Assembly: GCF_041296385.1 (NCBI RefSeq)
Contig: NW_027183981.1
Location: 248,001 to 312,000, forward strand
DNA length: 64,000 nt
Source: Aphelocoma coerulescens
Lineage: Eukaryota > Chordata > Aves > Passeriformes > Corvidae
Reading direction: 5' to 3'
Made by a program: the position numbers and the translations under genes. The notes beneath the pieces are model-generated. The model did not search any database. It was not told the DNA's origin and saw only the letters and a program-made list of their open reading frames with translations. Each line of letters starts with the position of its first letter. The first letter of the stretch is position 1. Below are positions 8,923-22,305 of the stretch, one piece after another.

Positions 8923-11190
8923 AGTGCCATGGCCACTTGTGTGGCCACTGGTGTCTCTGTGCCAGGCACAGCCGTGGTGTGTAACACCGGCTCTGGGTCC
9001 TTTGGCTGTGCAGGTGGCAGTCACGGCCTGGAGCAGGGCTGCTCCCGGGGGACAGCCTGGGGCAGGAGGCTGCTGGAGATTCATTCCCCACACTCCTTGT
9101 CATGAGGTGCTCAGAGTGATTGGAAAGGCTGTTGGCAGCAGGCAGTTCTCTGGGTTCAAGCTGTGGAGCTGTCAGCGGGAATGCAAAGGCCAAGCTGGTG
9201 AGCCTTTTGTCCTGGTGCCTTTAGTGTGTGAGCAGTCCCTGGTGCCGTTGTCTTTGGATCCTGAGTGTGGGAGAGGCAAGGCTTAGGATGGTGCGTAGAG
9301 CTGAGAAGGAAAGTGCCGAGAGCAGCGTGTGTGCTGCTGCTTTGAGGGGTGCAGTTGAAGTTGTAGGCAGCAAGAGCTTTCTCAGCTGGCCCTTTTGTGA
9401 GCTCTGCTTTTGCCAGATGACTTCCATCTTACCCTCTTACCATCTTAGCCTCTCATTTTTGCATATCCCAAACCCCCTTCCAAACATCCAGCAGCTGCTT
9501 GTAAAGAAGAAGTCCTAGAACAAAAAGCCAGTGCTGCCTTTCATAGCCCCTTTGCTGTCTATGAAGTAGAGGAAAGAAGCTAGTGAGACGCACTTTCTTT
9601 CTCAACTCCATAGAGCGCATCCTTCTCTCAAGGTGGCAGAGTCCTTGGCGGAAGTGAAGCATCTGCAGCTGCAGTTCAGACTGAGAGATGTGCCAGGACA
9701 GGAAACATTTGCTGACCTTCCCTGTTCCCTGTGCAACATGATTCTCGCATCCCAGTCACTTTCACATACCTTCGGTATCCCTGAGTCCAAGCAGCTAAAG
9801 CTCACAGAGACAGAAGTGTCAGGAAGGAAAACGTTCCAAAAGCACCCCCTTCTCTTATCAGCATATAAATTGTGCACAACAGGCTGCGGCACCGAACCTT
9901 CCTTCTCAGATAGACATGCCATCACACTTTTCACTCTTGCAGCTCGGTTGAAAAGCTCCAGCAGCTGCTCCCGCAATAGCAAAAGGTTCTAGAAGTGAAA
10001 GCCAGTTTGGGGCTGCACCTTCTCCTTGCCGCATGTAAGCCACACCAAACTCCCTGATGCACTCTGTCCTCCCCTTCTCAAAGGAGTAGACGGTGGCATC
10101 AGGACACACCTGTGTCCCAGCAGCTGGGTGCCCAGCCGGGAGCAGGAGCAGGGCTGGGGCTGCTCCCAAAGTTGCCCCGCCCCAATGCCAGAGCCGGACA
10201 TATGCTGAGGGGGGGCTGGATCAGGCTTTATTGTCCAGCTGCATGCCAGGAGTGAGCACAAAATCTACCTGCATTCTCTGCAGCATGCCATCCTGGAGCA
10301 GAGCCATTGCCAAAGGAAGCCGTGAGCCCGTGCCAAGCCAGTGCCGGAGTGGGATCCTAGCAGCACCTGTGGAAGCCGGGAGAGAGGAGCCCACCTGGAG
10401 CAGGTTCGTGCAGGATTAATCATCCCGTGGCTTCCCACCAGGGTCCTGTTGCTTCCAAAAGGCCCCACAGTGTCACTGTGGCCCCTCGGTTCCACCAGGT
10501 TCCATAGCGTCACTGTGGTGCCCAGGGTTCCGTCAGCTTCGCCAGCATCCCCACGGTCTGCAGAGCTCCCCGAGCTTCTGTGGTGTCACAGTGGAGGCAG
10601 GGTTGCATCAGGTTCCATAGCATCAGCACGGTCTCCAGGGCTCCCAGAGGTTCTGTGGTGTCACAGTGGAGGCAGGGTTGCATCAGGTTCCATAGCATCA
10701 CCACAGTCTCCAGGGCTCCCTGAGCTTCTGTGGTGTCACAGTGGAGGCAGGGTTGCATCAGGTTCCATAGCATCAGCACGGTCTCCAGAGCTCCCAGAGG
10801 TTCTGTGGTGTCACAGAGGAGGCAGGGTTGCATCAGGTTCCATAGCATCAGCACGGTCTCCAGGGCTCCAAGAGCTTCTGTGGTGTCACAGAGGAGGCAG
10901 GGTTGCATCAGGTTCAATAGCATCAGCACGGTCTCCAGGGCTCCCCTGAGCTTCTGTGGTGGTGTCACAGAGGAGCCAGGCTTCCTTGTAGTTCCCCAGC
11001 ATCACAAAGGCTCTCCTGGGAGCCACGGGTCACAAAGCACCGTGGGCTCTGTGCAGCCCCGCTGTGTCACAATGGCCGCTGGCTTCCACGAGCCCCCGCA
11101 GTGTCCCAGTGGGCCCCGTGGCTTTAGGAGTGGGTGGCTGGGAGTTGGTGCCAGCGGCTGGGGGAGCAGCAGCAGGGACTGTGTGTGGAC
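8923..11190. repeat. Satellite unit 5 (2268 bp)
   Basis: Reference bases at 512, 914 and 1170. Has A at 10789 inside minisatellite copy 3, a change shared with units 7, 13 and 23. Confidence 0.95.
10572..10947. repeat. Minisatellite, unit 5: A-B-A*-D1-E
   Basis: Copy 3 carries ccagagct instead of ccagggct (A at 10789). Confidence 0.95.
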
Positions 11191-13458
11191 AGTGCCATGG
11201 CCACTTGTGTGGCCACTGGTGTCTCTGTGCCAGGCACAGCCGTGGTGTGTAACACCGGCTCTGGGTCCTTTGGCTGTGCAGGTGGCAGTCACGGCCTGGA
11301 GCAGGGCTGCTCCCGGGGGACAGCCTGGGGCAGGAGGCTGCTGGAGATTCATTCCCCACACTCCTTGTCATGAGGTGCTCAGAGTGATTGGAAAGGCTGT
11401 TGGCAGCAGGCAGTTCTCTGGGTTCAAGCTGTGGAGCTGTCAGCGGGAATGCAAAGGCCAAGCTGGTGAGCCTTTTGTCCTGGTGCCTTTAGTGTGTGAG
11501 CAGTCCCTGGTGCCGTTGTCTTTGGATCCTGAGTGTGGGAGAGGCAAGGCTTAGGATGGTGCGTAGAGCTGAGAAGGAAAGTGCCGAGAGCAGCGTGTGT
11601 GCTGCTGCTTTGAGGGGTGCAGTTGAAGTTGTAGGCAGCAAGAGCTTTCTCAGCTGGCCCTTTTGTGAGCTCTGCTTTTGCCAGATGACTTCCATCTTAC
11701 CTTCTTACCATCTTAGCCTCTCATTTTTGCATATCCCAAACCCCCTTCCAAACATCCAGCAGCTGCTTGTAAAGAAGAAGTCCTAGAACAAAAAGCCAGT
11801 GCTGCCTTTCATAGCCCCTTTGCTGTCTATGAAGTAGAGGAAAGAAGCTAGTGAGACGCACTTTCTTTCTCAACTCCATAGAGCGCATCCTTCTCTCAAG
11901 GTGGCAGAGTCCTTGGCGGAAGTGAAGCATCTGCAGCTGCAGTTCAGACTGAGAGATGTGCCAGGACAGGAAACATTTGCTGACCTTCCCTGTTCCCTGT
12001 GCAACATGATTCTCGCATCCCAGTCACTTTCACATACCTTCGGTATCCCTGAGTCCAAGCAGCTAAAGCTCACAGAGACAGAAGTGTCAGGAAGGAAAAC
12101 GTTGCAAAAGCACCCCCTTCTCTTATCAGCATATAAATTGTGCACAACAGGCTGCGGCACCGAACCTTCCTTCTCAGATAGACATGCCATCACACTTTTC
12201 ACTCTTGCAGCTCGGTTGAAAAGCTCCAGCAGCTGCTCCCGCAATAGCAAAAGGTTCTAGAAGTGAAAGCCAGTTTGGGGCTGCACCTTCTCCTTGCCGC
12301 ATGTAAGCCACACCAAACTCCCTGATGCACTCTGTCCTCCCCTTCTCAAAGGAGTAGACGGTGGCATCAGGACACACCTGTGTCCCAGCAGCTGGGTGCC
12401 CAGCCGGGAGCAGGAGCAGGGCTGGGGCTGCTCCCAAAGTTGCCCCGCCCCAATGCCAGAGCCGGACATATGCTGAGGGGGGGCTGGATCAGGCTTTATT
12501 GTCCAGCTGCATGCCAGGAGTGAGCACAAAATCTACCTGCATTCTCTGCAGCATGCCATCCTGGAGCAGAGCCATTGCCAAAGGAAGCCGTGAGCCCGTG
12601 CCAAGCCAGTGCCGGAGTGGGATCCTAGCAGCACCTGTGGAAGCCGGGAGAGAGGAGCCCACCTGGAGCAGGTTCGTGCAGGATTAATCATCCCGTGGCT
12701 TCCCACCAGGGTCCTGTTGCTTCCAAAAGGCCCCACAGTGTCACTGTGGCCCCTCGGTTCCACCAGGTTCCATAGCGTCACTGTGGTGCCCAGGGTTCCG
12801 TCAGCTTCGCCAGCATCCCCACGGTCTGCAGAGCTCCCCGAGCTTCTGTGGTGTCACAGTGGAGGCAGGGTTGCATCAGGTTCCATAGCATCAGCACGGT
12901 CTCCAGGGCTCCCAGAGGTTCTGTGGTGTCACAGTGGAGGCAGGGTTGCATCAGGTTCCATAGCATCACCACAGTCTCCAGGGCTCCCTGAGCTTCTGTG
13001 GTGTCACAGTGGAGGCAGGGTTGCATCAGGTTCCATAGCATCAGCACGGTCTCCAGGGCTCCCAGAGGTTCTGTGGTGTCACAGAGGAGGCAGGGTTGCA
13101 TCAGGTTCCATAGCATCACCACGGTCTCCAGGGCTCCAAGAGCTTCTGTGGTGTCACAGAGGAGGCAGGGTTGCATCAGGTTCAATAGCATCAGCACGGT
13201 CTCCAGGGCTCCCCTGAGCTTCTGTGGTGGTGTCACAGAGGAGCCAGGCTTCCTTGTAGTTCCCCAGCATCACAAAGGCTCTCCTGGGAGCCACGGGTCA
13301 CAAAGCACCGTGGGCTCTGTGCAGCCCCGCTGTGTCACAATGGCCGCTGGCTTCCACGAGCCCCCGCAGTGTCCCAGTGGGCCCCGTGGCTTTAGGAGTG
13401 GGTGGCTGGGAGTTGGTGCCAGCGGCTGGGGGAGCAGCAGCAGGGACTGTGTGTGGAC
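11191..13458. repeat. Satellite unit 6 (2268 bp)
   Basis: T at offset 512 (11702) and G at offset 914 (12104); G1170. Confidence 0.95.
12840..13215. repeat. Minisatellite, unit 6: A-B-A-D2-E
   Basis: Commonest allele. Confidence 0.95.
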
Positions 13459-15726
13459 AGTGCCATGGCCACTTGTGTGGCCACTGGTGTCTCTGTGCCA
13501 GGCACAGCCGTGGTGTGTAACACCGGCTCTGGGTCCTTTGGCTGTGCAGGTGGCAGTCACGGCCTGGAGCAGGGCTGCTCCCGGGGGACAGCCTGGGGCA
13601 GGAGGCTGCTGGAGATTCATTCCCCACACTCCTTGTCATGAGGTGCTCAGAGTGATTGGAAAGGCTGTTGGCAGCAGGCAGTTCTCTGGGTTCAAGCTGT
13701 GGAGCTGTCAGCGGGAATGCAAAGGCCAAGCTGGTGAGCCTTTTGTCCTGGTGCCTTTAGTGTGTGAGCAGTCCCTGGTGCCGTTGTCTTTGGATCCTGA
13801 GTGTGGGAGAGGCAAGGCTTAGGATGGTGCGTAGAGCTGAGAAGGAAAGTGCCGAGAGCAGCGTGTGTGCTGCTGCTTTGAGGGGTGCAGTTGAAGTTGT
13901 AGGCAGCAAGAGCTTTCTCAGCTGGCCCTTTTGTGAGCTCTGCTTTTGCCAGATGACTTCCATCTTACCCTCTTACCATCTTAGCCTCTCATTTTTGCAT
14001 ATCCCAAACCCCCTTCCAAACATCCAGCAGCTGCTTGTAAAGAAGAAGTCCTAGAACAAAAAGCCAGTGCTGCCTTTCATAGCCCCTTTGCTGTCTATGA
14101 AGTAGAGGAAAGAAGCTAGTGAGACGCACTTTCTTTCTCAACTCCATAGAGCGCATCCTTCTCTCAAGGTGGCAGAGTCCTTGGCGGAAGTGAAGCATCT
14201 GCAGCTGCAGTTCAGACTGAGAGATGTGCCAGGACAGGAAACATTTGCTGACCTTCCCTGTTCCCTGTGCAACATGATTCTCGCATCCCAGTCACTTTCA
14301 CATACCTTCGGTATCCCTGAGTCCAAGCAGCTAAAGCTCACAGAGACAGAAGTGTCAGGAAGGAAAACGTTCCAAAAGCACCCCCTTCTCTTATCAGCAT
14401 ATAAATTGTGCACAACAGGCTGCGGCACCGAACCTTCCTTCTCAGATAGACATGCCATCACACTTTTCACTCTTGCAGCTCGGTTGAAAAGCTCCAGCAG
14501 CTGCTCCCGCAATAGCAAAAGGTTCTAGAAGTGAAAGCCAGTTTGGGGCTGCACCTTCTCCTTGCCGCATGTAAGCCACACCAAACTCCCTGATGCACTC
14601 TGTCCTCCCCTTCTCAAAGGAGTAGACGGTGGCATCAGGACACACCTGTGTCCCAGCAGCTGGGTGCCCAGCCGGGAGCAGGAGCAGGGCTGGGGCTGCT
14701 CCCAAAGTTGCCCCGCCCCAATGCCAGAGCCGGACATATGCTGAGGGGGGGCTGGATCAGGCTTTATTGTCCAGCTGCATGCCAGGAGTGAGCACAAAAT
14801 CTACCTGCATTCTCTGCAGCATGCCATCCTGGAGCAGAGCCATTGCCAAAGGAAGCCGTGAGCCCGTGCCAAGCCAGTGCCGGAGTGGGATCCTAGCAGC
14901 ACCTGTGGAAGCCGGGAGAGAGGAGCCCACCTGGAGCAGGTTCGTGCAGGATTAATCATCCCGTGGCTTCCCACCAGGGTCCTGTTGCTTCCAAAAGGCC
15001 CCACAGTGTCACTGTGGCCCCTCGGTTCCACCAGGTTCCATAGCGTCACTGTGGTGCCCAGGGTTCCGTCAGCTTCGCCAGCATCCCCACGGTCTGCAGA
15101 GCTCCCCGAGCTTCTGTGGTGTCACAGTGGAGGCAGGGTTGCATCAGGTTCCATAGCATCAGCACGGTCTCCAGGGCTCCCAGAGGTTCTGTGGTGTCAC
15201 AGTGGAGGCAGGGTTGCATCAGGTTCCATAGCATCACCACAGTCTCCAGGGCTCCCTGAGCTTCTGTGGTGTCACAGTGGAGGCAGGGTTGCATCAGGTT
15301 CCATAGCATCAGCACGGTCTCCAGAGCTCCCAGAGGTTCTGTGGTGTCACAGAGGAGGCAGGGTTGCATCAGGTTCCATAGCATCACCACGGTCTCCAGG
15401 GCTCCAAGAGCTTCTGTGGTGTCACAGAGGAGGCAGGGTTGCATCAGGTTCAATAGCATCAGCACGGTCTCCAGGGCTCCCCTGAGCTTCTGTGGTGGTG
15501 TCACAGAGGAGCCAGGCTTCCTTGTAGTTCCCCAGCATCACAAAGGCTCTCCTGGGAGCCACGGGTCACAAAGCACCGTGGGCTCTGTGCAGCCCCGCTG
15601 TGTCACAATGGCCGCTGGCTTCCACGAGCCCCCGCAGTGTCCCAGTGGGCCCCGTGGCTTTAGGAGTGGGTGGCTGGGAGTTGGTGCCAGCGGCTGGGGG
15701 AGCAGCAGCAGGGACTGTGTGTGGAC
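13459..15726. repeat. Satellite unit 7 (2268 bp)
   Basis: Reference bases at 512, 914 and 1170; A at 15325 in minisatellite copy 3. Confidence 0.95.
15108..15483. repeat. Minisatellite, unit 7: A-B-A*-D2-E
   Basis: The A* change of unit 5 combined with D2; same structure as unit 23. Confidence 0.95.
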
Positions 15727-17844
15727 AGTGCCATGGCCACTTGTGTGGCCACTGGTGTCTCTGTGCCAGGCACAGCCGTGGTGTGTAACACCGGCTCTGG
15801 GTCCTTTGGCTGTGCAGGTGGCAGTCACGGCCTGGAGCAGGGCTGCTCCCGGGGGACAGCCTGGGGCAGGAGGCTGCTGGAGATTCATTCCCCACACTCC
15901 TTGTCATGAGGTGCTCAGAGTGATTGGAAAGGCTGTTGGCAGCAGGCAGTTCTCTGGGTTCAAGCTGTGGAGCTGTCAGCGGGAATGCAAAGGCCAAGCT
16001 GGTGAGCCTTTTGTCCTGGTGCCTTTAGTGTGTGAGCAGTCCCTGGTGCCGTTGTCTTTGGATCCTGAGTGTGGGAGAGGCAAGGCTTAGGATGGTGCGT
16101 AGAGCTGAGAAGGAAAGTGCCGAGAGCAGCGTGTGTGCTGCTGCTTTGAGGGGTGCAGTTGAAGTTGTAGGCAGCAAGAGCTTTCTCAGCTGGCCCTTTT
16201 GTGAGCTCTGCTTTTGCCAGATGACTTCCATCTTACCCTCTTACCATCTTAGCCTCTCATTTTTGCATATCCCAAACCCCCTTCCAAACATCCAGCAGCT
16301 GCTTGTAAAGAAGAAGTCCTAGAACAAAAAGCCAGTGCTGCCTTTCATAGCCCCTTTGCTGTCTATGAAGTAGAGGAAAGAAGCTAGTGAGACGCACTTT
16401 CTTTCTCAACTCCATAGAGCGCATCCTTCTCTCAAGGTGGCAGAGTCCTTGGCGGAAGTGAAGCATCTGCAGCTGCAGTTCAGACTGAGAGATGTGCCAG
16501 GACAGGAAACATTTGCTGACCTTCCCTGTTCCCTGTGCAACATGATTCTCGCATCCCAGTCACTTTCACATACCTTCGGTATCCCTGAGTCCAAGCAGCT
16601 AAAGCTCACAGAGACAGAAGTGTCAGGAAGGAAAACGTTCCAAAAGCACCCCCTTCTCTTATCAGCATATAAATTGTGCACAACAGGCTGCGGCACCGAA
16701 CCTTCCTTCTCAGATAGACATGCCATCACACTTTTCACTCTTGCAGCTCGGTTGAAAAGCTCCAGCAGCTGCTCCCGCAATAGCAAAAGGTTCTAGAAGT
16801 GAAAGCCAGTTTGGGGCTGCACCTTCTCCTTGCCGCATGTAAGCCACACCAAACTCCCTGATGCACTCTGTCCTCCCCTTCTCAAAGGAGTAGACAGTGG
16901 CATCAGGACACACCTGTGTCCCAGCAGCTGGGTGCCCAGCCGGGAGCAGGAGCAGGGCTGGGGCTGCTCCCAAAGTTGCCCCGCCCCAATGCCAGAGCCG
17001 GACATATGCTGAGGGGGGGCTGGATCAGGCTTTATTGTCCAGCTGCATGCCAGGAGTGAGCACAAAATCTACCTGCATTCTCTGCAGCATGCCATCCTGG
17101 AGCAGAGCCATTGCCAAAGGAAGCCGTGAGCCCGTGCCAAGCCAGTGCCGGAGTGGGATCCTAGCAGCACCTGTGGAAGCCGGGAGAGAGGAGCCCACCT
17201 GGAGCAGGTTCGTGCAGGATTAATCATCCCGTGGCTTCCCACCAGGGTCCTGTTGCTTCCAAAAGGCCCCACAGTGTCACTGTGGCCCCTCGGTTCCACC
17301 AGGTTCCATAGCGTCACTGTGGTGCCCAGGGTTCCGTCAGCTTCGCCAGCATCCCCACGGTCTGCAGAGCTCCCCGAGCTTCTGTGGTGTCACAGTGGAG
17401 GCAGGGTTGCATCAGGTTCCATAGCATCAGCACGGTCTCCAGGGCTCCCAGAGGTTCTGTGGTGTCACAGAGGAGGCAGGGTTGCATCAGGTTCCATAGC
17501 ATCACCACGGTCTCCAGGGCTCCAAGAGCTTCTGTGGTGTCACAGAGGAGGCAGGGTTGCATCAGGTTCAATAGCATCAGCACGGTCTCCAGGGCTCCCC
17601 TGAGCTTCTGTGGTGGTGTCACAGAGGAGCCAGGCTTCCTTGTAGTTCCCCAGCATCACAAAGGCTCTCCTGGGAGCCACGGGTCACAAAGCACCGTGGG
17701 CTCTGTGCAGCCCCGCTGTGTCACAATGGCCGCTGGCTTCCACGAGCCCCCGCAGTGTCCCAGTGGGCCCCGTGGCTTTAGGAGTGGGTGGCTGGGAGTT
17801 GGTGCCAGCGGCTGGGGGAGCAGCAGCAGGGACTGTGTGTGGAC
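15727..17844. repeat. Satellite unit 8 (2118 bp, shortest)
   Basis: Two minisatellite copies shorter than the reference. A at offset 1170 (16896). Confidence 0.95.
17376..17601. repeat. Minisatellite, unit 8: three copies A-D2-E
   Basis: Copies 2 and 3 are missing, a clean 150 bp loss. Only three-copy array in the window. Confidence 0.95.
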
Positions 17845-20112
17845 AGTGCCATGGCCACTTGTGTGGCCACTGGTGTCTCTGTGCCAGGCACAGCCGTGGT
17901 GTGTAACACCGGCTCTGGGTCCTTTGGCTGTGCAGGTGGCAGTCACGGCCTGGAGCAGGGCTGCTCCCGGGGGACAGCCTGGGGCAGGAGGCTGCTGGAG
18001 ATTCATTCCCCACACTCCTTGTCATGAGGTGCTCAGAGTGATTGGAAAGGCTGTTGGCAGCAGGCAGTTCTCTGGGTTCAAGCTGTGGAGCTGTCAGCGG
18101 GAATGCAAAGGCCAAGCTGGTGAGCCTTTTGTCCTGGTGCCTTTAGTGTGTGAGCAGTCCCTGGTGCCGTTGTCTTTGGATCCTGAGTGTGGGAGAGGCA
18201 AGGCTTAGGATGGTGCGTAGAGCTGAGAAGGAAAGTGCCGAGAGCAGCGTGTGTGCTGCTGCTTTGAGGGGTGCAGTTGAAGTTGTAGGCAGCAAGAGCT
18301 TTCTCAGCTGGCCCTTTTGTGAGCTCTGCTTTTGCCAGATGACTTCCATCTTACCTTCTTACCATCTTAGCCTCTCATTTTTGCATATCCCAAACCCCCT
18401 TCCAAACATCCAGCAGCTGCTTGTAAAGAAGAAGTCCTAGAACAAAAAGCCAGTGCTGCCTTTCATAGCCCCTTTGCTGTCTATGAAGTAGAGGAAAGAA
18501 GCTAGTGAGACGCACTTTCTTTCTCAACTCCATAGAGCGCATCCTTCTCTCAAGGTGGCAGAGTCCTTGGCGGAAGTGAAGCATCTGCAGCTGCAGTTCA
18601 GACTGAGAGATGTGCCAGGACAGGAAACATTTGCTGACCTTCCCTGTTCCCTGTGCAACATGATTCTCGCATCCCAGTCACTTTCACATACCTTCGGTAT
18701 CCCTGAGTCCAAGCAGCTAAAGCTCACAGAGACAGAAGTGTCAGGAAGGAAAACGTTCCAAAAGCACCCCCTTCTCTTATCAGCATATAAATTGTGCACA
18801 ACAGGCTGCGGCACCGAACCTTCCTTCTCAGATAGACATGCCATCACACTTTTCACTCTTGCAGCTCGGTTGAAAAGCTCCAGCAGCTGCTCCCGCAATA
18901 GCAAAAGGTTCTAGAAGTGAAAGCCAGTTTGGGGCTGCACCTTCTCCTTGCCGCATGTAAGCCACACCAAACTCCCTGATGCACTCTGTCCTCCCCTTCT
19001 CAAAGGAGTAGACAGTGGCATCAGGACACACCTGTGTCCCAGCAGCTGGGTGCCCAGCCGGGAGCAGGAGCAGGGCTGGGGCTGCTCCCAAAGTTGCCCC
19101 GCCCCAATGCCAGAGCCGGACATATGCTGAGGGGGGGCTGGATCAGGCTTTATTGTCCAGCTGCATGCCAGGAGTGAGCACAAAATCTACCTGCATTCTC
19201 TGCAGCATGCCATCCTGGAGCAGAGCCATTGCCAAAGGAAGCCGTGAGCCCGTGCCAAGCCAGTGCCGGAGTGGGATCCTAGCAGCACCTGTGGAAGCCG
19301 GGAGAGAGGAGCCCACCTGGAGCAGGTTCGTGCAGGATTAATCATCCCGTGGCTTCCCACCAGGGTCCTGTTGCTTCCAAAAGGCCCCACAGTGTCACTG
19401 TGGCCCCTCGGTTCCACCAGGTTCCATAGCGTCACTGTGGTGCCCAGGGTTCCGTCAGCTTCGCCAGCATCCCCACGGTCTGCAGAGCTCCCCGAGCTTC
19501 TGTGGTGTCACAGTGGAGGCAGGGTTGCATCAGGTTCCATAGCATCAGCACGGTCTCCAGGGCTCCCAGAGGTTCTGTGGTGTCACAGTGGAGGCAGGGT
19601 TGCATCAGGTTCCATAGCATCACCACAGTCTCCAGGGCTCCCTGAGCTTCTGTGGTGTCACAGTGGAGGCAGGGTTGCATCAGGTTCCATAGCATCAGCA
19701 CGGTCTCCAGGGCTCCCAGAGGTTCTGTGGTGTCACAGAGGAGGCAGGGTTGCATCAGGTTCCATAGCATCACCACGGTCTCCAGGGCTCCAAGAGCTTC
19801 TGTGGTGTCACAGAGGAGGCAGGGTTGCATCAGGTTCAATAGCATCAGCACGGTCTCCAGGGCTCCCCTGAGCTTCTGTGGTGGTGTCACAGAGGAGCCA
19901 GGCTTCCTTGTAGTTCCCCAGGATCACAAAGGCTCTCCTGGGAGCCACGGGTCACAAAGCACCGTGGGCTCTGTGCAGCCCCGCTGTGTCACAATGGCCG
20001 CTGGCTTCCACGAGCCCCCGCAGTGTCCCAGTGGGCCCCGTGGCTTTAGGAGTGGGTGGCTGGGAGTTGGTGCCAGCGGCTGGGGGAGCAGCAGCAGGGA
20101 CTGTGTGTGGAC
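17845..20112. repeat. Satellite unit 9 (2268 bp)
   Basis: T at 512 (18356), A at 1170 (19014), and the C to G change at 19922 shared with units 4 and 12. Confidence 0.95.
19494..19869. repeat. Minisatellite, unit 9: A-B-A-D2-E
   Basis: Commonest allele. Confidence 0.95.
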
Positions 20113-22305
20113 AGTGCCATGGCCACTTGTGTGGCCACTGGTGTCTCTGTGCCAGGCACAGCCGTGGTGTGTAACACCGGCTCTGGGTCCTTTGGCTGTG
20201 CAGGTGGCAGTCACGGCCTGGAGCAGGGCTGCTCCCGGGGGACAGCCTGGGGCAGGAGGCTGCTGGAGATTCATTCCCCACACTCCTTGTCATGAGGTGC
20301 TCAGAGTGATTGGAAAGGCTGTTGGCAGCAGGCAGTTCTCTGGGTTCAAGCTGTGGAGCTGTCAGCGGGAATGCAAAGGCCAAGCTGGTGAGCCTTTTGT
20401 CCTGGTGCCTTTAGTGTGTGAGCAGTCCCTGGTGCCGTTGTCTTTGGATCCTGAGTGTGGGAGAGGCAAGGCTTAGGATGGTGCGTAGAGCTGAGAAGGA
20501 AAGTGCCGAGAGCAGCGTGTGTGCTGCTGCTTTGAGGGGTGCAGTTGAAGTTGTAGGCAGCAAGAGCTTTCTCAGCTGGCCCTTTTGTGAGCTCTGCTTT
20601 TGCCAGATGACTTCCATCTTACCCTCTTACCATCTTAGCCTCTCATTTTTGCATATCCCAAACCCCCTTCCAAACATCCAGCAGCTGCTTGTAAAGAAGA
20701 AGTCCTAGAACAAAAAGCCAGTGCTGCCTTTCATAGCCCCTTTGCTGTCTATGAAGTAGAGGAAAGAAGCTAGTGAGACGCACTTTCTTTCTCAACTCCA
20801 TAGAGCGCATCCTTCTCTCAAGGTGGCAGAGTCCTTGGCGGAAGTGAAGCATCTGCAGCTGCAGTTCAGACTGAGAGATGTGCCAGGACAGGAAACATTT
20901 GCTGACCTTCCCTGTTCCCTGTGCAACATGATTCTCGCATCCCAGTCACTTTCACATACCTTCGGTATCCCTGAGTCCAAGCAGCTAAAGCTCACAGAGA
21001 CAGAAGTGTCAGGAAGGAAAACGTTCCAAAAGCACCCCCTTCTCTTATCAGCATATAAATTGTGCACAACAGGCTGCGGCACCGAACCTTCCTTCTCAGA
21101 TAGACATGCCATCACACTTTTCACTCTTGCAGCTCGGTTGAAAAGCTCCAGCAGCTGCTCCCGCAATAGCAAAAGGTTCTAGAAGTGAAAGCCAGTTTGG
21201 GGCTGCACCTTCTCCTTGCCGCATGTAAGCCACACCAAACTCCCTGATGCACTCTGTCCTCCCCTTCTCAAAGGAGTAGACGGTGGCATCAGGACACACC
21301 TGTGTCCCAGCAGCTGGGTGCCCAGCCGGGAGCAGGAGCAGGGCTGGGGCTGCTCCCAAAGTTGCCCCGCCCCAATGCCAGAGCCGGACATATGCTGAGG
21401 GGGGGCTGGATCAGGCTTTATTGTCCAGCTGCATGCCAGGAGTGAGCACAAAATCTACCTGCATTCTCTGCAGCATGCCATCCTGGAGCAGAGCCATTGC
21501 CAAAGGAAGCCGTGAGCCCGTGCCAAGCCAGTGCCGGAGTGGGATCCTAGCAGCACCTGTGGAAGCCGGGAGAGAGGAGCCCACCTGGAGCAGGTTCGTG
21601 CAGGATTAATCATCCCGTGGCTTCCCACCAGGGTCCTGTTGCTTCCAAAAGGCCCCACAGTGTCACTGTGGCCCCTCGGTTCCACCAGGTTCCATAGCGT
21701 CACTGTGGTGCCCAGGGTTCCGTCAGCTTCGCCAGCATCCCCACGGTCTGCAGAGCTCCCCGAGCTTCTGTGGTGTCACAGTGGAGGCAGGGTTGCATCA
21801 GGTTCCATAGCATCAGCACGGTCTCCAGGGCTCCCAGATGTTCTGTGGTGTCACAGTGGAGGCAGGGTTGCATCAGGTTCCATAGCATCACCACAGTCTC
21901 CAGGGCTCCCTGAGCTTCTGTGGTGTCACAGTGGAGGCAGGGTTGCATCAGGTTCCATAGCATCAGCACGGTCTCCAGGGCTCCCAGAGGTTCTGTGGTG
22001 TCACAGAGGAGGCAGGGTTGCATCAGGTTCAATAGCATCAGCACGGTCTCCAGGGCTCCCCTGAGCTTCTGTGGTGGTGTCACAGAGGAGCCAGGCTTCC
22101 TTGTAGTTCCCCAGCATCACAAAGGCTCTCCTGGGAGCCACGGGTCACAAAGCACCGTGGGCTCTGTGCAGCCCCGCTGTGTCACAATGGCCGCTGGCTT
22201 CCACGAGCCCCCGCAGTGTCCCAGTGGGCCCCGTGGCTTTAGGAGTGGGTGGCTGGGAGTTGGTGCCAGCGGCTGGGGGAGCAGCAGCAGGGACTGTGTG
22301 TGGAC
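20113..22305. repeat. Satellite unit 10 (2193 bp)
   Basis: First occurrence of the four-copy minisatellite allele marked by T at 21839. Reference bases at 512, 914 and 1170. Confidence 0.95.
21762..22062. repeat. Minisatellite, unit 10: four copies A-B'-A-E'
   Basis: B' has agatgttc (T at 21839). E' starts like D (gaggttc) and ends like E (ttcaat, cccct), as from a D/E deletion. Same allele in units 18, 25 and 27. Confidence 0.95.
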